DNA from: Conexibacter sp.
Lineage (GTDB): Bacteria; Actinomycetota; Thermoleophilia; Solirubrobacterales; 70-9
Direction of reading: 5' to 3'
Length of the DNA: 64,000 nucleotides
Assembly: GCA_018263295.1 (NCBI GenBank)
Contig: JADFCZ010000005.1
Span: forward strand, 1-64,000
How positions within the stretch are numbered: position 1 is the first letter of the stretch; each line of letters begins with the position of its first letter. The position numbers and the translations under genes are program-made. This document shows, piece after piece, positions 29,977-38,000 of this stretch. Below the pieces are notes generated by a model. The model was not told the DNA's origin, searched no databases, and saw only the letters and a list, made by a program, of their open reading frames with translations.

Positions 29977-30447
29977 ATGAGGAGCGGGCGTCAAGCGAGG
30001 ATCCTCGTCGCGATCGCGGCAGGCGCCGCGCTGCTCGCGTCCGCCGCTCCCGCCGCCGCGGCCGTCAAGCCCTCCGTCGGCGTCTACTCGGCCGAGCCGA
30101 AGCGGCTCGTCACCGGCTACCAGGAGGGCCTCTTCGCGCTCGTCCGCGACGGGACGAAGCGCCGGATCGTCGCCTACGAGGGCGTCGCCGGAATCTTCTA
30201 CCCCGACGCCGGCAAGTGCGACGGCGAGTCGATCCCGCTCACGGCCGCGAGCATCCCGGTCTCGGCCAAGGGCCGGTTCGGGTTGCGCGACCGGACCGAG
30301 GCGAGGAAGGGGTCTCTGCTCGTCGTCTGGAAGGGCGCGTGGACGAAGCCGCGACGGGTCGAGGGGACCGTGCGCATCAAGTACGGCAAATGCGACTCCA
30401 AGTTCGACTGGGTCGGCAAGCGCACGAAGCCGGCCATCCGTCCCTGA
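29977..30447 (+). CDS. Secreted protein of unknown function
   Basis: Signal peptide MRSGRQARILVAIAAGAALLASAAPAAAA. Confidence 0.6.
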   Translation: MRSGRQARILVAIAAGAALLASAAPAAAAVKPSVGVYSAEPKRLVTGYQEGLFALVRDGTKRRIVAYEGVAGIFYPDAGKCDGESIPLTAASIPVSAKGRFGLRDRTEARKGSLLVVWKGAWTKPRRVEGTVRIKYGKCDSKFDWVGKRTKPAIRP

Positions 30448-30477
30448 ACTGCGGCCGCGGCCTGCGACACTCAGCTG

Positions 30478-31257
30478 ATGGGCAGCGCGCCGCTCCGCTC
30501 GATCCGCCTCGGGCTGACGCCCTACGACGAGGCGACCGGCCTCCAGCACCGGCTCGCCGCCGCGGTGGCGGCCGGTGCGACCCCCGACACGCTGCTCCTG
30601 CTCGAGCACCCGCCCGTCCTCACCAAGGGCCGCCGCGCCGATCCCCGCGAGCTCGGGATGGGCGAGGACTGGTACCGGATGCAGGGAATCGAGATCGCCG
30701 ACTCGGATCGCGGCGGGCGCGTCACCTACCACGGGCCCGGCCAGCTCGTTGCCTATCCGATCGTCGACCTCGCCGGGCTCGGTTCCGGCGGCGCGCCGGA
30801 CGTCCCCGCCTGGGTCGCCGCCCTCGAGCGCGTGATGATCGCGGCGCTCGGGGCGAGCGGCGTCCCCTCGCAGGTCTTCAGCGGCCTGACCGGAGTCTGG
30901 ACGGCGGGGCGGCCGCCGGTCCCCGAGGGCACGCGCGGCCCCGAGGGATCCGTCGTCGGGGCCGTCGACCCGCAGCGTGCGGTCGGCGGCGAGGCCCGCA
31001 AGATCGGCTCGATCGGAATCCACGTCAGCCGCGGCATCTCGACGCACGGGCTTGCGGTCAACGTCAACAACGACCTCCAGCCGTTCGAGTGGATCGTCCC
31101 CTGCGGGATCGACGCGGCGCGGACGACGTCCGTCGCCGCCGAGCTCGGCCGGCTCGTGGACTTCGACGCCTTCACCGACGCGGTCGAGAGCGCTTTCGCA
31201 GCCGAGCTCGGACGCGAGGTCGAGCCGGCCTCCGTCGCAGCATTACCTCGCGGGTAA
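30478..31257 (+). CDS. lipB: Lipoyl(octanoyl) transferase
   Basis: GLTPYDEATGLQHRLAAAV; LLLEHPPVLTKGRRAD; GGRVTYHGPGQLVAYPIVDL; IGSIGIHVSRGISTHGLAVNVNNDL. Confidence 0.93.
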   Translation: MGSAPLRSIRLGLTPYDEATGLQHRLAAAVAAGATPDTLLLLEHPPVLTKGRRADPRELGMGEDWYRMQGIEIADSDRGGRVTYHGPGQLVAYPIVDLAGLGSGGAPDVPAWVAALERVMIAALGASGVPSQVFSGLTGVWTAGRPPVPEGTRGPEGSVVGAVDPQRAVGGEARKIGSIGIHVSRGISTHGLAVNVNNDLQPFEWIVPCGIDAARTTSVAAELGRLVDFDAFTDAVESAFAAELGREVEPASVAALPRG

Positions 31258-31321
31258 TGGCGGTTCCTCGGGCGCCTGCCTAGCTTGGGCGCAACGAGAC
31301 CCCAACCACGAAGGAGAAGCG

Positions 31322-31669
31322 ATGAGCGCCTACGCAATGGCTCACCTGAGGTCGGTCGACTTCAACGAGGAGATCGTCGACTACATCGAGCGGATCGACG
31401 ACACGCTCCCACCCTACGAGGGCCGGTTCCTGGTCCATGGACAGACCCCCGAGGTGATGGACGGGACGTTCGAGGGCGTGATCGTCGTGATCGAGTTCCC
31501 CGACCGTGAGCGAGCCCGGGCCTGGTACGAGTCCGAGCCCTACGCGGCGATTGCACCGCTGCGGATCGACAACTCCGATGGCGGCGCCTTCGTGGTCGAC
31601 GGCGTACCCGCCGACTACCTCGCAACCGACTTCCTCGCCAAGGCGACCGAGCAACAGGCCGCCTCCTAG
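31322..31669 (+). CDS. DUF1330 family protein
   Basis: YEGRFLVHGQTPEVMDGTFEGVIVVIEFPDRERARAWYESEPYAAI. Confidence 0.75.
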   Translation: MSAYAMAHLRSVDFNEEIVDYIERIDDTLPPYEGRFLVHGQTPEVMDGTFEGVIVVIEFPDRERARAWYESEPYAAIAPLRIDNSDGGAFVVDGVPADYLATDFLAKATEQQAAS

Positions 31670-31701
31670 CGGGACGCCGGCGGCTACGTAAGGTGTCGTC
31701 G

Positions 31702-32502
31702 ATGGTGATCACCGAGGAAGTGCCCAGGGTCGGGTCGATGCTGCGCGACTGGCGGTTGCAACGCCGCCTCAGCCAGCTCGACCTGGCGCTGGAGGCCGGC
31801 GTCTCCACCCGCCACATCAGCTTCATCGAGAACGCCCGGTCGACTCCGAGCCGCGAGATGGTCCTGCGCCTCAGCGACCGGCTCGACGTGCCGCTCAGGG
31901 AGCGCAACCGGCTGCTCGTCGCCGCCGGCTTCGCCCCGGGCTACGGCGAGCAGCACCTCGACGACCCCGGAATGGAGCCGGTCCGAATCGCGATCGAGCA
32001 GGTCCTCGCCGGGCACGAGCCCTATCCGGCCGTCGTCGTCGATGCGACCTGGGAGCTGCTGGCGGCGAACGCCGCGGCCGGCGTGCTGATCGAGCTCGTC
32101 TCCGCGCCGGATCTGCTCGCCCCGCCGATCAACGTCCTCAGGGCGACCCTCCATCCGGACGGGCTCGCGCCCCACATCGTCAACCTCGGAGAGTGGCGGG
32201 GGCACCTGCTCGACCGGCTCCGGCGCCAGATCGCCCTGTCGAGGAATCCCGCCCTGGTGACGCTGCTCGAGGAACTCGAGGGGTATCCGGGGGCGCCGCA
32301 TGCCGTGAGCGCGCCGGCCGCCTCCGAGATCGCGGTACCGCTGCGGGTCCGCACCGGTGACGGCGAGCTTGCGCTGCTGAGCACGATCGCGACGTTCGGC
32401 ACGGCGGTCGAGGTGACGGCGAGCGAGCTCTCGATCGAGTCCTTCTTCCCGCTCGACGAGCCGACGGCCGCGGCGCTGCGCGGCCGGGCCGCGGAGTCCT
32501 GA
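31702..32502 (+). CDS. XRE-family regulator with MmyB-like ligand-binding domain
   Basis: MLRDWRLQRRLSQLDLALEAGVSTRHISFIENARSTPSREMVLRLSDRLDVPLRERNRLLVAAGFAP. Confidence 0.85.
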   Translation: MVITEEVPRVGSMLRDWRLQRRLSQLDLALEAGVSTRHISFIENARSTPSREMVLRLSDRLDVPLRERNRLLVAAGFAPGYGEQHLDDPGMEPVRIAIEQVLAGHEPYPAVVVDATWELLAANAAAGVLIELVSAPDLLAPPINVLRATLHPDGLAPHIVNLGEWRGHLLDRLRRQIALSRNPALVTLLEELEGYPGAPHAVSAPAASEIAVPLRVRTGDGELALLSTIATFGTAVEVTASELSIESFFPLDEPTAAALRGRAAES

Positions 32503-32506
32503 GCCC

Positions 32507-33883
32507 TCAGACCCGCTTCCGCTCCCACTCCGCCTCGGCGCGACCGAGCTCGGTCTGCGGCTCGTCGCCGTAGATCCACTCGCAGGCGACCCGGTACCAG
32601 TTGGCCTCGGCCTGGAGCTGGCCGAGGACGGCGAGCGTGAGCAGCTCGAGGCGGCGGCCGAAGAGGTGCTCGGGAACGATGTCCTGGTGGCGGGCGGTCG
32701 CGAAGTGCGTCGAGCGCACGTCGGTCGTCTGGATGAACGCCCGGTTGACGATCGACTGGTCGATCCGGATCGACTCGTCGGTCGTGTACCACCAGATCCC
32801 GTCGCGGACGAACTCGATCAGCTCCGCCGCGTCGATGACGTCGCCGCGGGGCAGGAAGCCGGCATCGCTCATCAGCCGGTGCAGGCCCTCGGCGTCGCCG
32901 TCGATCGTCGCCCGCTGACAGGCGAGCTCGAGCGCCGCGACGTCGCGGCCGATCGTCTTGAACAGCCCGAAGTCGAGGAAGGCGATCCGGCCGTCGGCGA
33001 GGGCGAGCATGTTTCCCGGATGGGGATCGCCGGAGAAGCGCCGGTAGCGGTACATCGAGCCGAAGTAGAACCGGAAGAGGATCTCGCCGATCCGGTCGCG
33101 CTCCGGCTCCGGCCGGTCCCGGAGCTCCTCGAACCCGGCCCCGGTCACGAACTCGGTGACGAGCACGCGCTCGCGGCTGAGCGAAGTGACGACGGCCGGG
33201 ATCGCGATGAACGGGTGCCCCTCGAAGATCCGCGCCATCGCGCGCTGGTTGGAGGCCTCGAGCTCGTAGTCGAGCTCCTCGACGATCCGCTCGCGGATCT
33301 CGTCGCCGACCGCCTTGGTGTCGAGCTCCGGCGTGATCGAGCGGGCGAGCCGGAGCAGGACGCCGAGGTTCTTCATGTCGGCGCGGACGGCGTCGGCGAT
33401 CCCCGGGTACTGGACCTTGACCGCGACCGCGCGGCCGTCGTGGAGCGTCGCCCGGTAGACCTGCCCGATCGAGGCGGCGGCGATCGGCTCGGGGTCGAAG
33501 TCGGCGAACGCGCTCGTCACCGGCTCGCCGAGGTCCTGTTCGATCACCTTCCGCATCTGATCGAACGAGACCGTCGGGGCGGCGTCGCGGAGCGAGGCGA
33601 GCTTCGCCTGGAACCGCTCGCGGTGCTCCGGCGGGACGATCCCGAGATCGACGAAGGAGAGGACCTGGCCGAGCTTCATCGCCGCGCCCTTCATTCCGCC
33701 GAGCACGGTCACGATCTGCTCGGCGGCCTCGATCTGACGGCGCTCGAGCGCCGCCTGTGCCTGCTCCTCCGAGCGGGTGACGTTGGCGGCCCGCGTTCCC
33801 GCGCGCTTCGCCGCCTGTCCCGCCGCCGCGTAGCCGACCCGCGCGAGCCGTCCGATCCTGCCGGTCGGGACGCGGTCGGCCAT
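32507..33883 (-). CDS. ABC1/AarF/UbiB-family atypical kinase
   Basis: KLGQVLSF; PIAAASIGQVYRATLHDGRAVAVKVQYPGI; GDPHPGNMLALADGRIAFLDFGL. Confidence 0.9.
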   Translation of the reverse strand: MADRVPTGRIGRLARVGYAAAGQAAKRAGTRAANVTRSEEQAQAALERRQIEAAEQIVTVLGGMKGAAMKLGQVLSFVDLGIVPPEHRERFQAKLASLRDAAPTVSFDQMRKVIEQDLGEPVTSAFADFDPEPIAAASIGQVYRATLHDGRAVAVKVQYPGIADAVRADMKNLGVLLRLARSITPELDTKAVGDEIRERIVEELDYELEASNQRAMARIFEGHPFIAIPAVVTSLSRERVLVTEFVTGAGFEELRDRPEPERDRIGEILFRFYFGSMYRYRRFSGDPHPGNMLALADGRIAFLDFGLFKTIGRDVAALELACQRATIDGDAEGLHRLMSDAGFLPRGDVIDAAELIEFVRDGIWWYTTDESIRIDQSIVNRAFIQTTDVRSTHFATARHQDIVPEHLFGRRLELLTLAVLGQLQAEANWYRVACEWIYGDEPQTELGRAEAEWERKRV

Positions 33884-35235
33884 CAGCCGACCTCGTCGGA
33901 GGCGGCGAGACGCGCCTGGAGCTCCTCGGCGGACCCGGGGGCGATCTCATCGGCGGCGCGGGGCGCGGGGCGGCGGTAGATCGCGTAGATCAGGAGCGCC
34001 AGCAGCGCCGAGCAGGACGCGTAGCCGATCTCGACCGCCCGGAAGGCATCCCCGCTCCAGGCGACATTGATGACGACGAAGAGGGCCGCGCAGGCGACCC
34101 AGCGCGAGGCGGCGCGGTGCGCCTGGCCCTGCGCGAGGGCGGCTTGGTTGAGCGACGCGGCCACGAGGTAGAAGCCCATCCCGATCGCGACGATCGCGAG
34201 GTCGATGCGGTCGTAGTCGAAGTTGTCGCCGAAGGCGAGCTGCATCACCTGCGGGCCGATCGCGAGCACGCCGATCGTGGTCGCCCCGGCGAACGCGACG
34301 ATCAGCCACATGGTCCGGTGGAGCGACTCGCGGAACGCATCCTCCCCCTCGGCATCACCCCGAGCGCGCTGGCGCGTGAGGTACGGCAACAGGCTCGCCG
34401 CGATCGCCTGGAAGAGGACGAGGGGCGCGCGGGCGACGAGCAGGATGTTGAACATGAATCCCGCGGCGGCGGCGCCGTCGGCGGCCCGGACGAACAGCGC
34501 CCCCGAGCTGACCAGGACCTGTTCGCTGAGCATCATCAGCAGGACCGCCCCGGCGAACGCCCCGCCGACGCCGAGCGTCAGGTCGGAGCCACCGGGGATC
34601 GCGCCGGTCGCGGGCTCGGCCGGCGCGCGGCGCATCATCAGCGGGATCGGCAGCAGCCCGAAGAACGGCGCCAGCGCGATGCCGACCGCGATCGGCCCGG
34701 CGCCCTCGAGGACGCCGATCGCGACGGCGACGGCGAAGACGAGCCGGAAGCCGGCCTCGCCGATCAGCAGCGCGGCGTAGATCGTGAACCGCCCCTTGCC
34801 GGCGAGGAAGCCGCGGGCGAAGTAGGCGCAGGCGAAGCCCGCGAGCGACACCAGCATCGCCCAGTAGAGGTCGGGGTTCTCGCTGAAGAGCTCGTCCTGC
34901 AGGGTGCTCCGGAAGGCGAAGAGCACGGCGAGGGTCGCGAGGCAGACGCCGAGCTGGATCACGCCGGCGGTCCGGAGCGCGTCGCCGGTCGGAGCGCCGG
35001 CATGGTCGCGCTCGGCGAGGGTCCGCGCGAGGAGCTGCTCGATCGGCCGGTAGAGGGTCGAGGCGAGGATGAAGACCACCGACCAGAGGACGACGATCTC
35101 GCCGTATTGGTCCTCGCCGAGCGACCGCGAGGCGAGAATGAAGAAGACGTAGGTGAGGACGCCCCCGATGCCGAGGGCGACCGTCAGCCCCGCGGCCGAG
35201 CGGCCGTAGGAGCCGACCCCGTCCCCATCGCTCAC
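33883..35235 (-). CDS. Polysaccharide/oligosaccharide flippase-like membrane protein
   Basis: LTVALGIGGVLTYVFFILASRSLGEDQYGEIVVLWSVVFILASTLYRPIEQ; many hydrophobic segments. Confidence 0.7.
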   Translation of the reverse strand: MSDGDGVGSYGRSAAGLTVALGIGGVLTYVFFILASRSLGEDQYGEIVVLWSVVFILASTLYRPIEQLLARTLAERDHAGAPTGDALRTAGVIQLGVCLATLAVLFAFRSTLQDELFSENPDLYWAMLVSLAGFACAYFARGFLAGKGRFTIYAALLIGEAGFRLVFAVAVAIGVLEGAGPIAVGIALAPFFGLLPIPLMMRRAPAEPATGAIPGGSDLTLGVGGAFAGAVLLMMLSEQVLVSSGALFVRAADGAAAAGFMFNILLVARAPLVLFQAIAASLLPYLTRQRARGDAEGEDAFRESLHRTMWLIVAFAGATTIGVLAIGPQVMQLAFGDNFDYDRIDLAIVAIGMGFYLVAASLNQAALAQGQAHRAASRWVACAALFVVINVAWSGDAFRAVEIGYASCSALLALLIYAIYRRPAPRAADEIAPGSAEELQARLAASDEVG

Positions 35236-35930
35236 GCCGGGCTCCCCACCGGGGTCGCGACGACGACGTTGTGGGCGCAGAGGCGGCGGAGCAGGGGCGT
35301 CCGCTCGACGACCCGCTCGACGCGGCTCATCGCCGGCAGCAGCGCCGGCGGCACGAAGTCGGGGACGAATCCGAGCGGCTGCGAGAACAGCGGCAGCCCG
35401 CCGCCGGCGCGGATCCCGTCGAGAACCTCGCGCTCGGAGATGAGCCGTTCGGTCCCGTCGTCCTGGGGCACCCGCGCCATCAAGAGCCTCCAGTAGGGGT
35501 TGCGCGGGTTGTGGTCCCAGACGACGACCCGCCCGCCGGGCCTGCAGACGCGGAGCATCTCGGCGAGGGTCGCCCGGATCGCGACCGGGTCGGCGATGTG
35601 GTGGAGCGCGGCGACCGTGAGGACCAGGTCGAAGCTGGCGGCGTCGAAGGGCAGCTCGTCGCCGGATCCGCGCACCGCCTCCACCTCCGGGTGCTCGGCC
35701 GCCATCACGTCGAGCATCCCGGCCGACGGATCGATCCCGGTCATCCCGTAGCCGCGATCGGCGAGGCGAGCGGCGAGGACGCCCGTCCCGCAGCCGACAT
35801 CGAGCCCGCTGCCGGGCGGGCAGCATGCGGCGACGAACGCGGCTCGCTTGTCGAGGTAGTGGGCTACGACGTGGGCCGGCAGCGCCTCGTCGTAGTCGGT
35901 GGCGATGCGGTCGAAGGTCTCCTCGCTCAC
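35232..35930 (-). CDS. Class I SAM-dependent methyltransferase
   Basis: GLDVGCGTGVLAARLADRGYGMTGIDPSAGML. Confidence 0.85.
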   Translation of the reverse strand: MSEETFDRIATDYDEALPAHVVAHYLDKRAAFVAACCPPGSGLDVGCGTGVLAARLADRGYGMTGIDPSAGMLDVMAAEHPEVEAVRGSGDELPFDAASFDLVLTVAALHHIADPVAIRATLAEMLRVCRPGGRVVVWDHNPRNPYWRLLMARVPQDDGTERLISEREVLDGIRAGGGLPLFSQPLGFVPDFVPPALLPAMSRVERVVERTPLLRRLCAHNVVVATPVGSPA

Positions 35931-36700
35931 GGGGAGCCGACCCCGGTGTCGGTGCCGGAATCGTGCGACAGGCGCTGCGGCCGCACGATCGATCGCGGCG
36001 TCCGGGCGCGGAAGCGGAGGATCATCGCGATCATCCGCAACCCGATCCCGATCGCCGCGATCGGGCTACCGGTCGCCGAGGAGGTGCCGACGCGCGGCAG
36101 GTAGTTGACGGGGATCTCGACGAAGCGGGCGCCGTTGGTGATCGCGATCAGCATCATCTCCGGGCCCGCGTGGTTGCCGCCGATCCGCATCCGCTCGGCG
36201 ACGAGCTCGGCAACCTCGCGGGTGAAGAGCCGGTAGGTGCAGCCGACGTCGCTGAGGTGGCTGGTGTTGAAGAGAACCTCGACGCCCTTTGCGACCGCCC
36301 AGTTCCCCCAGCGCAGGAACCACTCCATGTTCGCCCCGTGCCAGATCAGCTCCCGCGTCGTCCTGGTCCCGAAGACGGCGTCGCATTCCTCGCTGAAGAC
36401 GAGCAGCTTGCGGATGTCGGCGGGCAGGAAGGTGCCGTCGGGCTCGGCGAGGACGATCAGGTCCCCGGTCGCCTCGCGAAGACCGCGCCGGCTCGCGTGC
36501 CCGTAGCCCTGGACCGGCTCGAAGACCTCGCGGGCGTCGGTCCCGGCGACCTCCTCGCTCGTCCCCGGCTCGGCGTTGTTGTTGACGACGACGACCTCGT
36601 CGACGAGTCCGGTCGCGAAGAAGCCCTCGATGACCTCACGGATCGAGAGCCGCTCGGCATAGGTCATCAGGACCACGGAAACGCGCTTGTCGCCCCACAT
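35927..36700 (-). CDS. GT2-family glycosyltransferase
   Basis: VSVVLMTYAERLSIREVIEGFFATGLVDEVVVVNNNAEPGTSE; LIVLAEPDGTF. Confidence 0.85.
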   Translation of the reverse strand: MWGDKRVSVVLMTYAERLSIREVIEGFFATGLVDEVVVVNNNAEPGTSEEVAGTDAREVFEPVQGYGHASRRGLREATGDLIVLAEPDGTFLPADIRKLLVFSEECDAVFGTRTTRELIWHGANMEWFLRWGNWAVAKGVEVLFNTSHLSDVGCTYRLFTREVAELVAERMRIGGNHAGPEMMLIAITNGARFVEIPVNYLPRVGTSSATGSPIAAIGIGLRMIAMILRFRARTPRSIVRPQRLSHDSGTDTGVGSP

Positions 36701-36727
36701 CCGGCTACCGACCTTATCCCGCGACGA

Positions 36728-37963
36728 TCAGCCGGACGCCGCTGCCGGAGCGGGCGCAAGCTCACGCACGACATGCTCGGCGAGATCGGTCGCGCAGGCG
36801 ACCGTCGGCCAGCAGAGGTTCTCCGGCGTGTCGGTCATCCGGTGGTAGTTGGAGAGCGCCTTGTAGCGGTCGATCGCGACCACCGTCGCGGTCGGAACGC
36901 CCATCCGGCTCGGGACGACGCTGTCGGTGCTGGTCCGCGCGCGCATGCCGCGCCGCAGCGGGATGCCCTCGCGCCGGGCGACCTCGCCGATCAGGTCCCG
37001 AAACGGGCGGTCGAAGTAGTCCTCCATGACGACGCAGCCCTCGCCCTCGAGCAGGGCGAGCGACGGACCGCCGACCGTCTCGACGTTGAGGAAGAAGGTC
37101 TTCTCGCGGTCCATCGCGGCGAGATGGCGCTCGCAGTAGCCGTAGATGCCGCCCTGGAGGACCTCCTCGGCGCCGACCGAGACGAGCTGGATTCGCAGCC
37201 CCTCGACCGGCCGGGCGGCGAGCGCCTCGGCGAGGGCCACGATCACGGCCACCGCGGTCAGGTTGTCGTTGGCGCCGGGCACCGTCGGGCCGCGCTGGAT
37301 ATCGGCCATCGTCGCCGCAGCGCCGGCGCTGATGACGGCGCCGGCGCGGGCGAGGCCCCTGCGGCCGGTGATCCCGCCCGCCGTCGCCAGCAGCGGGCCG
37401 GCAAGGACCGGCCACCACATCGGCAGCGACGTGTCGACGCGCTCGACGATCCCCGGCAGGCGGTCGATCAGCTGCTCCTGCATGCGCGGGTCGAAGATGA
37501 AGCCGGTCTGGGCGGCGTCGTGGTGGGCGAGGACGACGATCGTCCGCTCGGCGTCCGGATCGCCGGCCTCGGCGACGACGTTCCAGGTCGTCCGCTCCGG
37601 CCGGACGAGCTTGCGGAACGGCCGGGCGCCGTTGGAGATGTCGTCGGCGATCAGACCGGCGACCGCAGCGCCGGCGAGTGCTCCGATCCGGCGGCCGCGG
37701 CGGGTGGTCGCCGCGATTCCGGCCGCGGCGCCGGCGGCGGCGAGAGCGCCGACCACCCCGGCGAAGTCACCGCGGAACTTCGCCTCCTCGACCCTGGCCG
37801 GGGCGCCGGCGGCGGTCAGCCGGTCGGCGATCCAGTGCGCGGCCCGGCGCTCGCCCTCGGATCCGGCGGCGCGCTCGATCGGCGCAAGCGCTTCGATCAC
37901 CTCGCGCAGCGTCGCCTCCGGCGTCCGCGCGGCGGTCTTCGTCAGCTCGGAGTTCGTGGTCAC
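36728..37963 (-). CDS. M28-family metallopeptidase
   Basis: VVLAHHDAAQTGF; GANDNLTAVAVIVALAEAL; LVSVGAEEVLQGG. Confidence 0.8.
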   Translation of the reverse strand: MTTNSELTKTAARTPEATLREVIEALAPIERAAGSEGERRAAHWIADRLTAAGAPARVEEAKFRGDFAGVVGALAAAGAAAGIAATTRRGRRIGALAGAAVAGLIADDISNGARPFRKLVRPERTTWNVVAEAGDPDAERTIVVLAHHDAAQTGFIFDPRMQEQLIDRLPGIVERVDTSLPMWWPVLAGPLLATAGGITGRRGLARAGAVISAGAAATMADIQRGPTVPGANDNLTAVAVIVALAEALAARPVEGLRIQLVSVGAEEVLQGGIYGYCERHLAAMDREKTFFLNVETVGGPSLALLEGEGCVVMEDYFDRPFRDLIGEVARREGIPLRRGMRARTSTDSVVPSRMGVPTATVVAIDRYKALSNYHRMTDTPENLCWPTVACATDLAEHVVRELAPAPAAASG

Positions 37964-38000
37964 GGGCGGCGAAGGCTAGTCGCCGGGCGAGGCCCGCGGC